A DNA stretch of 64,000 nt, taken from Blepharisma japonicum. Taxonomy: Eukaryota; Ciliophora; Heterotrichea; Heterotrichida; Blepharismidae. Below the pieces are notes generated by a model, which saw nothing but the letters and a program-made list of their open reading frames with translations, was not told the origin of the DNA and did not search any database. Of the stretch, positions 52,169-63,163 are shown one piece after another. The translations under genes and the position numbers were made by a program. How positions within the stretch are numbered: the stretch's first letter is position 1; each line of letters starts with the position of its first letter. The stretch spans positions 310,001-374,000 of the forward strand of contig CATKHK010000026.1 of the NCBI GenBank assembly GCA_949751835.1, read 5' to 3'.

Positions 52169-52742
52169 AAATGAGTTATTTTAATTTAATATTAACAGCA
52201 TTTGTAAAAACTAATGAATATTGCCTTTAAATTATATAAATGGAGTAGCGCATCTTAAAGCACTTATTATTATCAATTAATTCATAAGCAAAAAATTAGA
52301 TATAGAAATTTTAAAAAATGATTTTTAAGAATTTTAAGGGAAGCAAAGTAAATAGGCTTAGGATAAAACAAATTAATTTAATTAAAATATTTTGGATTTT
52401 ATAAGATCCTTACTTCTTTAAATATAGCTATATAAGGACATCTTTAGAAAATCATATTTAATTCACAATGAAATCAATTAATTCAACAAGTTAGATTCAA
52501 CAACAAATCCAGCATAGATGCATAAATATAGAAAAATAAGCAAATCAATCAAGATTTGTGGGAGCAAAATAGCTTTAAAGGTCTTTAAGTGTTTATCAGA
52601 TAAAAATCCATAATGCAATAGCAAGAATAAGATATTTGTCTAGGGTAATGCTATTTTAATTATGATATAATAAAAGTATTTAAATTCAACTTAACCGAAA
52701 TGAATAGAAACATTTTAATTTATCTTGTTGAAAATTAAATAT
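52169..52742. other. Divergent intergenic, 574 bp
   Basis: AT-rich; must hold two promoters. I checked for frames under the TGA=Trp code and saw none of interest. No repeats above local composition. Confidence 0.6.
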
Positions 52743-55031
52743 ATGGAGTCTACTGGGGATCTCAGCATAGGAGACTTTTACAATTACGACCCTAAGCTGA
52801 TGTCAATAGGAGTTACTTCTGAACGCTATACAGACAACAATGTAGTTGAGTATAAAGTCGAGCTTCAATTTGCTAACATTGAGCATATTGTATATCGCAG
52901 ATACAATCAGTTCAAATCATTTCACAGCCTTCTTAAGTCAGCCTTTCCCAGATTAGATCTTCCAGCTTTTCCTTCAAAATTCACAATGATCAACAAAACA
53001 GAACAAAGAAAGCGAGATTTTCACAATTATATGAATGGAATAATCGTATTATGTGCAAAATTCCCACCAATGGCCAAAACTTCTCTCATGAAAATTGTCG
53101 GAGAATTCCTTGACATCAATGGGCAAGAAAAGAAAACCGAAGAAAGAGTGAAAAGCAGCAAAGACAACATAGTGGAATCAGCACAAATATTCCCAAGTAC
53201 AGGGCATTATACAGGTGATATTGACGTTATTATTACAGAAGAGGATTGAATTACTTACTATGGCTCTATAATCAGGAATGACCTTTATCTTTTTCCCAAA
53301 GATAAGCCAGGAAGCTACTTTACCACAGTTATCAGCTGTTCTGGAGCTGTTATTAGAGAAAACGACACTTTAAATGTACTGGAAATCCACCATTCTCATC
53401 AAAGTAAGCCAATATTATTAAGACCATCACCTAAGGACTATTCTGAATGAAAAAACCATTTGTTTATTATGGCATCAGCTAACCAAGACTCACCTTTGAC
53501 ATCACAGAAAATCACAGTTGCAGGAAGACTTATGGTGAAGGTATGGAGTGGTCAAAATATTAGAGTTAATAAGCCTGCTTCAAGCTTAGCGAAATCGCAT
53601 GTATTTGTGAGACTTTCGCTTAACCCTTTTTCATTTACAACGTCTATCTTGCCACAAGGAGATTTGGTGGATTGGGGACAAACTTTTATTATGCCAATTG
53701 TGAATCGTTTTTTTGTATTAAAAATCGAAATTTGTTCATTTTCATCAGAAGGCTGGCTTAAGCAGCATGCAAAAGAAGACTTGATTGAAGAGTTTAATAT
53801 TCCTCTAACTGACATAAACCAATATCCCTACACAAATGGCCCAATTACTCTATATTTCAAAATGCAAGACCCAAAAAAGAAAAAAAATTCTATAAGTGAA
53901 GAAATGCCAGCTTATATTAATGTTGATATTATCCATCAGGCTGATTTTCTTTGCAATTTTTTACCTGTGCCGCCGCATTTTATAGAAGCTGATCCAACCC
54001 CTACAAAAGCAACAATGAAACAATTAAAAATTGCTTCAAAAAGATCCAAAAGAGTTAGAATTCTTTATACTCGATCATTAAAAAGAATTTACCAAATGTT
54101 CTTATGGATTTATCCAAAATTTTCTGCAGTTTGTATGGCTTTATACATTATTTTAGCAATATTTTTGCCTGGTCAATACGTTTTGCCTCTCATTATGTTG
54201 ATTTTTTTGAGTTTTATCTTGATTAACAACCCGAAACTCGCCCCATACGCTAAAAAATTTATTGATATAGTTTTTTCAGATAAACAAAGAATTTGCAAAC
54301 CCCCAAAAATTCAAACTATTAAGGAGACTGAATTTGATACGAAAAGTGATGTTAGAATTTTTGAAATTGAAATAAAAGAAGGAGTTATGGACAAATGGAA
54401 TAAATTTAAAATTGACCTTGTAGAGCTACAAATTTTATTAATGGAAATTAGTTGCTTTTTAGAAAAAATGAGAAATTTATTCTTATGGGAAGATCCTCAA
54501 AAATCATCATATTTTTGTATAGGAGTTGTAATGGTAGCTTTTGTCCTTTATTGTATACCATTTAGAGCTTTAATGCTTCTTTTAGGAGTTCACCGATTTT
54601 TAAAAGGAAAAAAATTCACAAAGAGGCGTATCGAGAATAACACAAAAATATGTGAAGAAATTTTGAATTCTTTATTATCCCAATATTTGAATAATTATGA
54701 TTATTACAAAAATTTTAAGACAGTCATATGGCCAATAGAATTAGTCACAAATATGAATTTACAAAAAAAAATAGTAGAAGGGATACGATCTAGGCTGAGT
54801 TTAGATGTAGATGTCAAGATTTTCGAGGACTATACAACCCCAGAAGAATTGGCAGAAGCTTTAAGCTCAGTAGAAATAATGCTGAAGATGAGAGATGCAA
54901 AAGGAAATTTGATATATGATCCTAGTAAATTTGAAAAGAAAAATTTCATTGCTGGATTTTTATCAAATATTCCAAGTGAGTATTTCAGATATTATCATCC
55001 TAGAGTTGCTGGAATCGAAACGTGCAATTAA
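52743..55031 (+). CDS. PX-PH-C2 protein with MCTP-like transmembrane region
   Basis: Two TGA codons read as Trp give a 762-aa frame from ATG 52743 to TAA. Residues about 15-125 are a PX domain (VVEYKVELQF, YRRYNQFKSFHSLLK, LPAFPSK, RKRDFHNYM). Residues about 168-245 look like a PH domain, ending in a Trp codon TGA (DYSEWKNHLFIMA). Residues about 255-370 are a C2 domain (LMVKVWSGQNI, VFVRLSLN). Two hydrophobic regions at about 458-495 and 588-620, with LFLWEDPQKSSYFCIGVVMV and PFRALMLLLGVH, match the C-terminal region of plant and fungal MCTP-type ER tether proteins. A contact-site tether role is inference. Confidence 0.85.
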
Positions 55032-55100
55032 TCTATATTAACAATTATTATCTTCTAAATTTTAATAAACGTTTTAATAATAAATATCTTCAATTAAGCA

Positions 55101-55766
55101 TTATGCAAATGAAATCGAAGACTGATCATAAGAATTTTCGCAATTTTCTTTATGATCCAAGAATTCTTTTGAATTCTTTCTTCCATTGTTCACAATATAT
55201 TTAGCTACAGGTTTATTCATCTCAATTTTTTCTTGGCTTCTTCCAGTAGTTATATGAGTCAAACTTATTTCACTTACTGCTGTACTTCTCATGTTTTTAA
55301 CAAAAATTGCTAATCTCATATAATTAGCTGAAGTTCTCAGCAGTAATATAAACATTGACAAATATTCTTCCATATCAGCAAGCTTATCATCGAGTTTAAA
55401 CCCTACAACAATTCCTATAATGCTTACAACTGTCACAAAGATGTCAATTGCATTTTCGTAATCTTTCAAAAAAATTCAAAAGCTTTGCATGAAAGCTCTA
55501 TAAACCAGCTCCAGGCAGAGTGAGACAATTAAAATAATTTCTAAAGCCACAAACCATCCTTCAATCGGATACACTCCGAAGTTGAATAGAGTCCAAATGA
55601 CACAAGTAGTTGACAGGATTATCATAATGAGATAAAAAAATTTGCATGCAGGAGAATAGTACAAGCGAGACATTGCAGCTTTATATTGGCTTTGGTAGAC
55701 TCCTGGAGATTGAGAAGAAATTGAAATGCTTGGAAAAAACACTTCAGATTGAAAATTCGTTTTCAT
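55101..55766 (-). CDS. Isolated voltage-sensor-like four-helix membrane protein
   Basis: A TGA read as Trp (FMQSFWIFLKDYEN) joins two frames into 221 aa. There are four hydrophobic helices, at about residues 40-62, 68-92, 105-125 and 132-160. The third helix begins YENAIDIFVTVVSI, the pattern of a voltage-sensor S3. The last one carries Arg and Lys at three- to four-residue spacing (LRTSANYMRLAIFVKNMR), the pattern of S4. No pore helix or S5-S6 follows; the tail is polar. It may be a proton channel or voltage-sensor phosphatase-type module, or a partner of a larger channel. Stop TAA or TAG. Confidence 0.78.
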
Positions 55767-55979
55767 TTTTTTGTAGTCGTTTGGGCGGATAAGCTATTAG
55801 TTTTTTTAACAGAATCTTATATAGTGATTTAAAATAACTATTTGGGATTAATTGATAAAGAAAAAGTTGAAAGTTTCTGATAATTAAATATATAAAAATT
55901 AAAAAAATATAGAAAATTCGAAATAAAAAAAAAACAAGGAAATTATTTATTTGAATAATTATTTTCAATTTACTGCATC
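55767..55979. other. Intergenic, 213 bp, T- and A-rich
   Basis: Long A/T runs (an A run near 55925-55935). No coding or RNA signal. Confidence 0.5.
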
Positions 55980-57212
55980 TTAAGACATTTTATCTGAGAT
56001 CACTGACTTTAGTGAATGCAGATGATTAGTTTTGGCTTCCAAAGCAGCAGCTACAGAATTTAATTCTACTCCCAGCACACTCATATCTTCTTTGCCTTCT
56101 CTTCCCATTCTTAGTAGATCTTTATATCTATCATTCAAAATTTTTAAATCATTTTCAAGCATTGAAGCTTCCACAATTTGAGAATCTCCACGCCTTTGTG
56201 CAGGGAATGATGAATATTTTTCCCCTAAATCTGGTGTGAACTCTTTATTGATTGTAAAAACCCGACTATTAGTTTTGCTCATTGTTGGCCTTCTTGACTT
56301 ATTTTTCTTTCTAATAACGGCTAATAATTTTTCATTAATTTCAGCAATTTCTTTTACAAAGGTTTCTGATTGAGCGCTATATGAATTTTACTTTTGTTCT
56401 ATAAGCGATGCTTTATTATCTTCAAGTTCAGTTACTTTAGCCTTTAAATTTGTATTTTCCTCTCTTATTTTAATTAAATCATTTTCCAATTTACTTGTGG
56501 ACTCTTGCCACCTTACGGTTTCTTTTTCTATATCTCTGGCTTGCTGTTCTGAATAAATTTCTTTTAATTTTTTTTTGTCAGATTTTTGAAATTTAATTTC
56601 ACTTTGGAGTTTTGTAATGATTGCTTTGGCGTGATCAAGCTCCTCTTTTGAGGTTTCTTTTAGTTTTATTCGCTCTTCTTTAAGCTCAACTATTTCTTTT
56701 TCTCTTGTTTGTAGTATGGTATTTAATTTATGAATTTCGCTATCTTTTAAAGCACATTCATGCCTGGCATTTTCGAGTTCATGCTCAAGCTGATTTGTTT
56801 TAATTTGAAAATTTCTAGAAAACTCATCTAAGTCTCTTATTTTTTCTTTGATATTATTCTCTTCTATCCAAGCAGCCTTTTGTTTTTCATCAATTGTTTT
56901 TAAGAGTTCCTCTTTTTCTTTTAGATAGCTTGTCTTTAGATTTTCGCTATCTTTTTTTAAGATTTGGTTCTCTTTAAGGAGTTCTGTTATTTTTTCGTTA
57001 AGACCTCTGATGCAATTTGCAACAGATCTAGAATAATTCAGTTTCGGGGAGTCGAAACCAGAATTTATATTATTGTCTTCTTTGATGCTTCTGCAGCTAA
57101 TTGACCCTTTTTCTTCTCGAATTGGAATGTTAGATTTAGGAGTAAGTATCAGAGGTCGAATGTTGTCCCATGATGACCTGTATCTATTCCTTAGAGATTC
57201 AGCAAAGTCCAT
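55980..57212 (-). CDS. Coiled-coil protein, one 15-nt intron
   Basis: Removing the 15-nt intron at 56377-56391 joins ASLIEQ to NAQSETFVKEIAEI and gives 405 aa ending in TAA. The N-terminal 55 residues are basic and Ser-rich (MDFAESLRNRYRSSW). Residues about 75-290 are a continuous Glu/Lys/Leu coiled coil. A second helical region lies near the C-terminus (ENDLKILNDRYKDLLRMGREGKEDM). No catalytic domain. The charge pattern suits a structural centrosomal or axonemal protein. No orthologue is named. Confidence 0.82.
56377..56391 (-). other. 15-nt intron
   Basis: Minus-strand GTAAAATTCATATAG; it contains TAA in frame. GT-AG ends and A at position 10. Both exons keep one frame after removal. Confidence 0.85.
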
Positions 57213-57390
57213 TAAAAACTAAATCAAATACTTATCTTTTTAGTAAATTAGGAAATAAAAATTTGTTTTAATCAAGAAAATAATATAGAGTTAATTGCTT
57301 CAGATTTATGTTAAAGATTTATTTCTGCTAAATTAAGATATTTTTTAGTTTTAAAACCAGTTTATTAACAATTTTTTAATTATTTAAATA

Positions 57391-60339
57391 ATGGAAGAAC
57401 TAGGAAGAGTCCCAGACAACGGAATTAGTTGGATAAAGGATAATTACGGATTAAAATCAAGTGGGAAAGAATTATTAGTGCTAACTGTAGATATTGGAGA
57501 TGGAAAACAGGATATTGTTACTATATGTGAAAATGACGATCCAAATCAGCTTGCTCAAGATTTCGCTAAAAAACATTCCTTAGACTTATCATTTCAGGTG
57601 TCCCTAGCTTCAGTAATAAAACAAAATAAAGAAATAATGCAAAGCCCTTCATATAAAGCCAAATCAAAAAACTCAGATTTGCCTGAATACTTCTCTCTAT
57701 CACATAGTCCAAAAGGCAATAATCAAACTGAATCAGCAAAAAAAGCTTCAATTACAAACAAGCTTGACCAAAAACTCTCAGCTCAAGGAGACCTTAAAGC
57801 TTCAGGCACAAATTCCTATGGAAAAATCCCTACTAAACTTCAGATAAATTCAGTTAGTTTGAGAGAGCTTAAAATCCAATACCAAAAACTATCCCCAGAG
57901 TCGGTAAAATCATTATGTATTGGCCTTATGTCTAACAACGTCATCACAAATTTAATTCTCCAATCAAATTCATTAGGAAATTCAGAGTCAATTAGCTATA
58001 TTTCGTCACTTTTAACTTCAAATCAATGCTTAGAGGTGCTAGATATTTCTCATAACAATATTAATGATGCGTCTATACAAAGTTTATGCTTGGTTTTAGG
58101 GGATGTTAAGCTTAAAGCGTTGATATTAGACCATAATGAAATTAAATCTGCTCCTATTTGGCAAGGACTTAATTATAACACATCAATAGAAGAATTTTCT
58201 ATTAATTTCAACCCGTTGAATTTTGAATCTGTCTCAAATATTCTTGATATTTTATTAATAAACAAAAGGCTTAAATGACTTGGAATTATGGGAATTGAGC
58301 TATCTGGGCCTGCTCCTATTAAAGAAAATCAAAGCGGACAATTATCGACTAGAGAGGCGATTTTATTTAAATTAGCACAAGTATTGAGGTATAGCAGCTT
58401 GGTAGCTATAGCAATAGATATAGACCCTTCTGATAGATTCTCGCTTGAAGAATTAGAAAGTACATTGATAAAGCATAACAGGGTGCTAAAACAAATAATA
58501 TCAAGAAATATTAATTGACAAAAATTAGACCCTGGGAGTCCACTGGTAAGAATTTTGAGGTCACTTAAAGCTAATGCAAGGATAAATCAAAATTATTTTG
58601 TACCAGAATATATGCAAAATGAATATTTTAATGGAGTTGAAGATTCAGGCAACGCTGAATCCTTATCTATGCGACAAAAATCGCCTGAGCACCTTCACAG
58701 ATCATCATTATCATGCGACTCCAAAGACTTTTCATTACTTACGATAGATGACCCAGGTTTAGAAACAGTCCCAAAAACCCCTCAATTTTCTATTTCCCAA
58801 AACAAGTCCCAGTTCTCTGAAAAAGAATCAGACACTTTACTCAATCCAATCCATAGAGACTTCACTCAAAAAAAAGAAATTGATGATAAATTGACTAATT
58901 CTTTTACTTTAACTGACACAACCCACGAAACACCTCTAATTGAGTCTCCAAGAGGGGAAGATTCTATTATGGACAATCCTACAATGATGAGCTATTTTCA
59001 TACTTTTATTTCTACCATGGAAAAATTTGAGCAAAAATTAGATATTTTAGGCTCCAAAGTTGAAGTTATAGAGATGAAGGTTTCTAAACAGTCAAAAGAA
59101 ATGGCTTCACAAAAAGAAGAGGTAATGAAAGCATTGGAAACTGTGTCTGAACAATCAAGAAAAAATGAAAAAATTATTAAGGAAAGCATCAAAAAAATAA
59201 ATGATAGGGTTTCATATTTAGAAAATAAAAGCATAATGGGATTTAAAGGGGAGTATAAGAAAGGAAAAGAAAATGAGTTATTTGAAGACGCTGAAAGTAA
59301 TAGTATTAATAAAGAAATTTATAAGCTAGAAAATGAGCTTGAGCTTGAAGAACACTACTCAAAAATAAAAAACAGCCAAGACAAATGAAAACAAGAAATG
59401 AGACAAAGATTAACAATTCTTGAAAAAAAAGAAAACGAGATCGATTACATTGTAAAAAATATTTCTGAAAAATTCGATAAGGAGATTAACCAAAGACTAA
59501 ATTATTTTGAAAGTAAATTAAGCAAGGTTTATGATTTTGACAGAGAAAAAGACTCACTTTTTTATTCAATAAATGAATTGGAACAAAAAATGCAGAAATT
59601 AGATGAAAAAGTAATAAGAGAAGTCGTACAGATTAAAGAGGTGCTGCCGACTGAAACCGCATTAAAAATTGAAGATTTAAAGGCTGAATATCCAGATTCC
59701 TCGATTAAAACTACAAAAAATAGGCAGCCGATCTTAAGAACGCCAGAAAAATACAAAATCCAGGAAAATTCATTTCAAAACTTTACATATAGGTCAAAAT
59801 CAGTCAGAAAACCTATGAAATTAAATACATATCGGCAAGCAAATTCTGCTAGAAAATCATTAATAGTACGAAAAATTGATGAGGAAAAAGAAATAAGTGA
59901 ATTTCGGCCAGAAATTTCTCGAGATTCTCCTATAATAAAAAGGAAAGATTCTGAATCATTAGCAGAATGTGTAGAAAAATCGACCCAAAAAGAAGATTTT
60001 TCTGAAAAATCGACGCAATCCCCAGAGAAATTCAATGTAACTAATTCTTGTGAATTAGCCAGCTATTTTCCAAGTGAAGCAGAAAGTATTTTGGTCAATG
60101 CAATGCTGGAAAAAGTGAACCTAAAAAGAAATCCAAATTCAAAGCAATGGATAAATAAGCCAAGGAACTTAAGCCCTCAGTCCTCTTCATTTTCTTCAAT
60201 TTCTCAGTCTAGATATAATCACAGTAAACAGCTGAGTTCAAGTGATATTACAGAGTGCGTCCCAAGCGCTGAATTGCAAGAAAATTTGAAGCAAAGAGGA
60301 CTGTTCATTACTGAAAATCATACTGCTTTTCGGTATTAA
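57391..60339 (+). CDS. LRR plus coiled-coil protein, 982 aa
   Basis: Three in-frame TGA codons (58276, 58516, 59386) read as Trp join four frames into 982 aa. The first 75 residues contain LLVLTVDIGDGKQDIVTICE, a small beta-rich segment common at the start of ciliate cytoskeletal proteins. Residues about 150-320 are RNI-type LRRs (LKALILDHNEIKSAP, LEVLDISHNNIND). After a polar linker, a long coiled coil covers about 510-755. The tail is Ser/Lys-rich. An LRR followed by coiled coil is seen in centrosomal proteins such as CEP78, which is the nearest idea I have, but I do not claim it. Stop TAA. Confidence 0.85.
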
Positions 60340-60687
60340 TGGAAAAAATATTGTATGTAATTTCTTAAAAATCGTTATTAATATACTTGATATGAAAAAC
60401 ACATCTAAATCATAATAATCTTTAGAGTCCTGAATTAATTTTATATCTGTTTCTATAATAATATAAATTGCTTAAGCTATTGAATTTCTATTTTAATTTT
60501 TAAAAAAAGAGTAATATGAAATAGATAGTCGAGAAAATATCATTTGATGCATTACATTTTAAAACAAGCAGTTAATGTAGATCTAATATATATATAAGAA
60601 TTCTATTAATATCTTAAAATATTTAATTTTAAGAGTATCTCTTTTTAAAAAATTTAATACATTTTAGTAAAATAATTTTCCAAATAT
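60340..60687. other. Intergenic, 348 bp
   Basis: AT-rich. No coding or RNA feature seen. Confidence 0.6.
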
Positions 60688-61356
60688 ATGATCCAGAAAA
60701 AAGAGCTAGATTTCAAAGTCTACCATCCTCAACTAGAAGCCCAGCCAGGCGAAGTAAAACTCGGTCTTCGACGGTTTAGAACTCATAAAAACGAAACTTC
60801 CCCAAGCTTGATTCTTATGGGCTCAATTCCTAAAATCCCTGAATATTTTTCAGAAAAAACTCCGCATTCACGAAATCTCAGCACAGGCAGGGTCCTGGAC
60901 TCTTATCCAGAATTTGAAAATGTAGCAACTAAAGACTACAGCTTTCAAAAGCCAATAACGACAATAAAAAGAATTGAGCCTGACCAAAACGGCTTCAATC
61001 CTCACTCAAAAGAAAGAAATTCAACAGCTGAACAAGATCCTTATCTTTATAAAAAATCAATGCAAAGGTCAATTGGTGAAACCTTTTCTGCAGAAAATAA
61101 CCGTATTGGAAAATCTGAACAAAGTCCATTGGCAAATTCCGATTTTCTTAGGCACCCGACTTTTAGTGGGCCGAAATTCACAAAAAGAAATCCGAAGATT
61201 GTATTGAATAATCCCATTATTGGATATTCGGGGATAAATTTTCCTGAAAGAGAGAAAAGTATGTCTCCTGGGAAAAACAGAGCTATGGCGGATTATGGGA
61301 ATTTAATGATGAGGAATGGAATAAGGCCAACTGAAAGCTTAAATCTTTCGTACTAA
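60688..61356 (+). CDS. Unknown protein, 222 aa
   Basis: The frame starts MIQKKELDFKVYHPQLEAQPG and ends TAA with no TGA inside. It is Ser-, Lys-, Pro- and Asn-rich, without coiled coil, membrane helix or zinc motif. Several S-P or T-P sites occur. I recognise no family. The composition resembles disordered cytoskeletal or ciliary proteins of ciliates. Confidence 0.72.
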   Translation: MIQKKELDFKVYHPQLEAQPGEVKLGLRRFRTHKNETSPSLILMGSIPKIPEYFSEKTPHSRNLSTGRVLDSYPEFENVATKDYSFQKPITTIKRIEPDQNGFNPHSKERNSTAEQDPYLYKKSMQRSIGETFSAENNRIGKSEQSPLANSDFLRHPTFSGPKFTKRNPKIVLNNPIIGYSGINFPEREKSMSPGKNRAMADYGNLMMRNGIRPTESLNLSY

Positions 61357-61436
61357 AGAGCCCGATAAAAATATGATAATTATTTACTCAGAAATCTAAG
61401 AGTCAATTTTTATAATAAAAATAGATTAAATAAAAA

Positions 61437-62993
61437 TTATTTTGGTCCTATATATTTTTGAAAAAGCTTGTTAAAAGTGCTTTCTTTTTCTGGAGATTTA
61501 CTTGATTCATTCAAGCTAGCTTCAAACTTATTTTTCAGCTTATCCCTCGCATCCGCAAACTCTTTTAGCACCATACTTGTCTGTGCATAATTAGTTTTCA
61601 TACTCTGAAAAGTTTCATCTTTTAGAGAAGCAATTTTTTGAAGTCTTTCATTATCTTTTTGGGTTTCTCCAAGCCTTTCTATTAGCCAATTATTATCTGA
61701 ATTATATTTTTCAATTATATGCGCAAGAAATCTTGTTTTTATAAGCAAATCTCCTTCTTCGAAATCTTGATAAATTTTTGTAAGCTCCTCTTTTATTCGA
61801 TTAAATTCAGCATCCTCTTCTGAATTGAATTTTTGATAAATTATATTTAAAATTCCTTTTATATTATCAAATGACCTCATCAGCCTATCATTTATTCGGA
61901 TTTCATTATCGAGAGACATTTGCAATTCTCTGACTATTTCTGAATGATTTTCTGTGGCGTTTTCTAAATTTTGTAGAAGCTCAGACTCTCGCTTTATTTG
62001 TGATCTTTTATATTCTTCAAATTCACTGCTATGCGATATTTTCATAGCTCTGATTTCGCTATTTGTTTGGCTTTCTAGCTCAATTGTGCTTTTTTTATTG
62101 GCGATTTTTAGTTTTCTGATTTCGTCTTGTAGGAGACTTTTGGTTTGGAATAATTCTCTTTCTAAAATATTGAATTTTTCGACATAAAGGTCTTTTTCTT
62201 CAATTATTTTGTGGACGTCATTTTCTTTGTAGCCTTGAGATAATAAGAAATTTAGCTTATTTTCAGTTTGTTTTCTTTCTTTTGTATAAATATCATTTAT
62301 TGCCTTTAATTTTTCTTCTAAATCTGAATTATCATATCTTCCTTTTGAATTATTAAAACCATCACTATTTGTCCGCGAGTTCAAATTCTTTTGTCTATAT
62401 TTATCAGCTACCTTACTAATAGTCGAAAAAATTTCAATCTCATAATTAGAAATTTTCTGTGAAAAAGCTGCAAAGGACTTTTCGGCCTCACTTTCCAATA
62501 CAAATCACGGGTCTCTTTGGCTGCTAATTTCAAGATCTGCAATTTTCAACGAAAAATCATCAGGGCTGTTTGGTGTGGTCAATTTTGGTCTGAAAGTACA
62601 CTCATCATAACTTGCTATGTTCCCTATTCTTTCCCCAATGCTATGCAGCAGTTTTATCGAATTTTCTAAAATTTGAGAATATTTCGCAATTACATGTCTG
62701 AGAGATTCTGCTTTTAATTTATAATTTATGTCTCTTATTTCGTCTTCCATAACATTAGGCCGACCTTGCTGACTTTTGCTGTTTGCCCTAGCATAAGCTT
62801 CGCTTTGAAAAGCCCAGATTTTTGAAGAGGTATCAGAGATTCCTACCTTTTCAAAAGTTTGGTCTCGAATAAATTCGTATTTTTTTACAAGATCTGGAGG
62901 CAAAGCAAATGAAAATAATATTTCTTCAGCCACTTCTAATAGAATTTTCATGCTTTCAATTTCAAGGGCAAGTGCTTGATTTGGAGTTTCCAT
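61437..62993 (-). CDS. Coiled-coil protein, 518 aa
   Basis: A TGA read as Trp (SQRDPWFVLESEAEKS) joins two frames, ending TAA at 61437. Residues about 15-110 are helical. From about residue 190 to the end there is a nearly continuous Glu/Lys/Leu coiled coil (for example ERELFQTKSLLQDEIRKLKI). There is no signal peptide. Such proteins are typical of centrosomes, basal bodies and fibres. No orthologue is recognised. Confidence 0.82.
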
Positions 62994-63163
62994 ATTTTAA
63001 TTTAAATATTTGATTTAAAACAGCGGTGGAACACTCTGTAATTTGAAGTAATAATTCTTTTTATTAATTTTGGAAATTTATCAATAAAAATTCTTAATGT
63101 TTTATATAAAGAATATTAAAATAACGAATTTTATTTAATTATTTGCAATTTATAATTCAGCTT

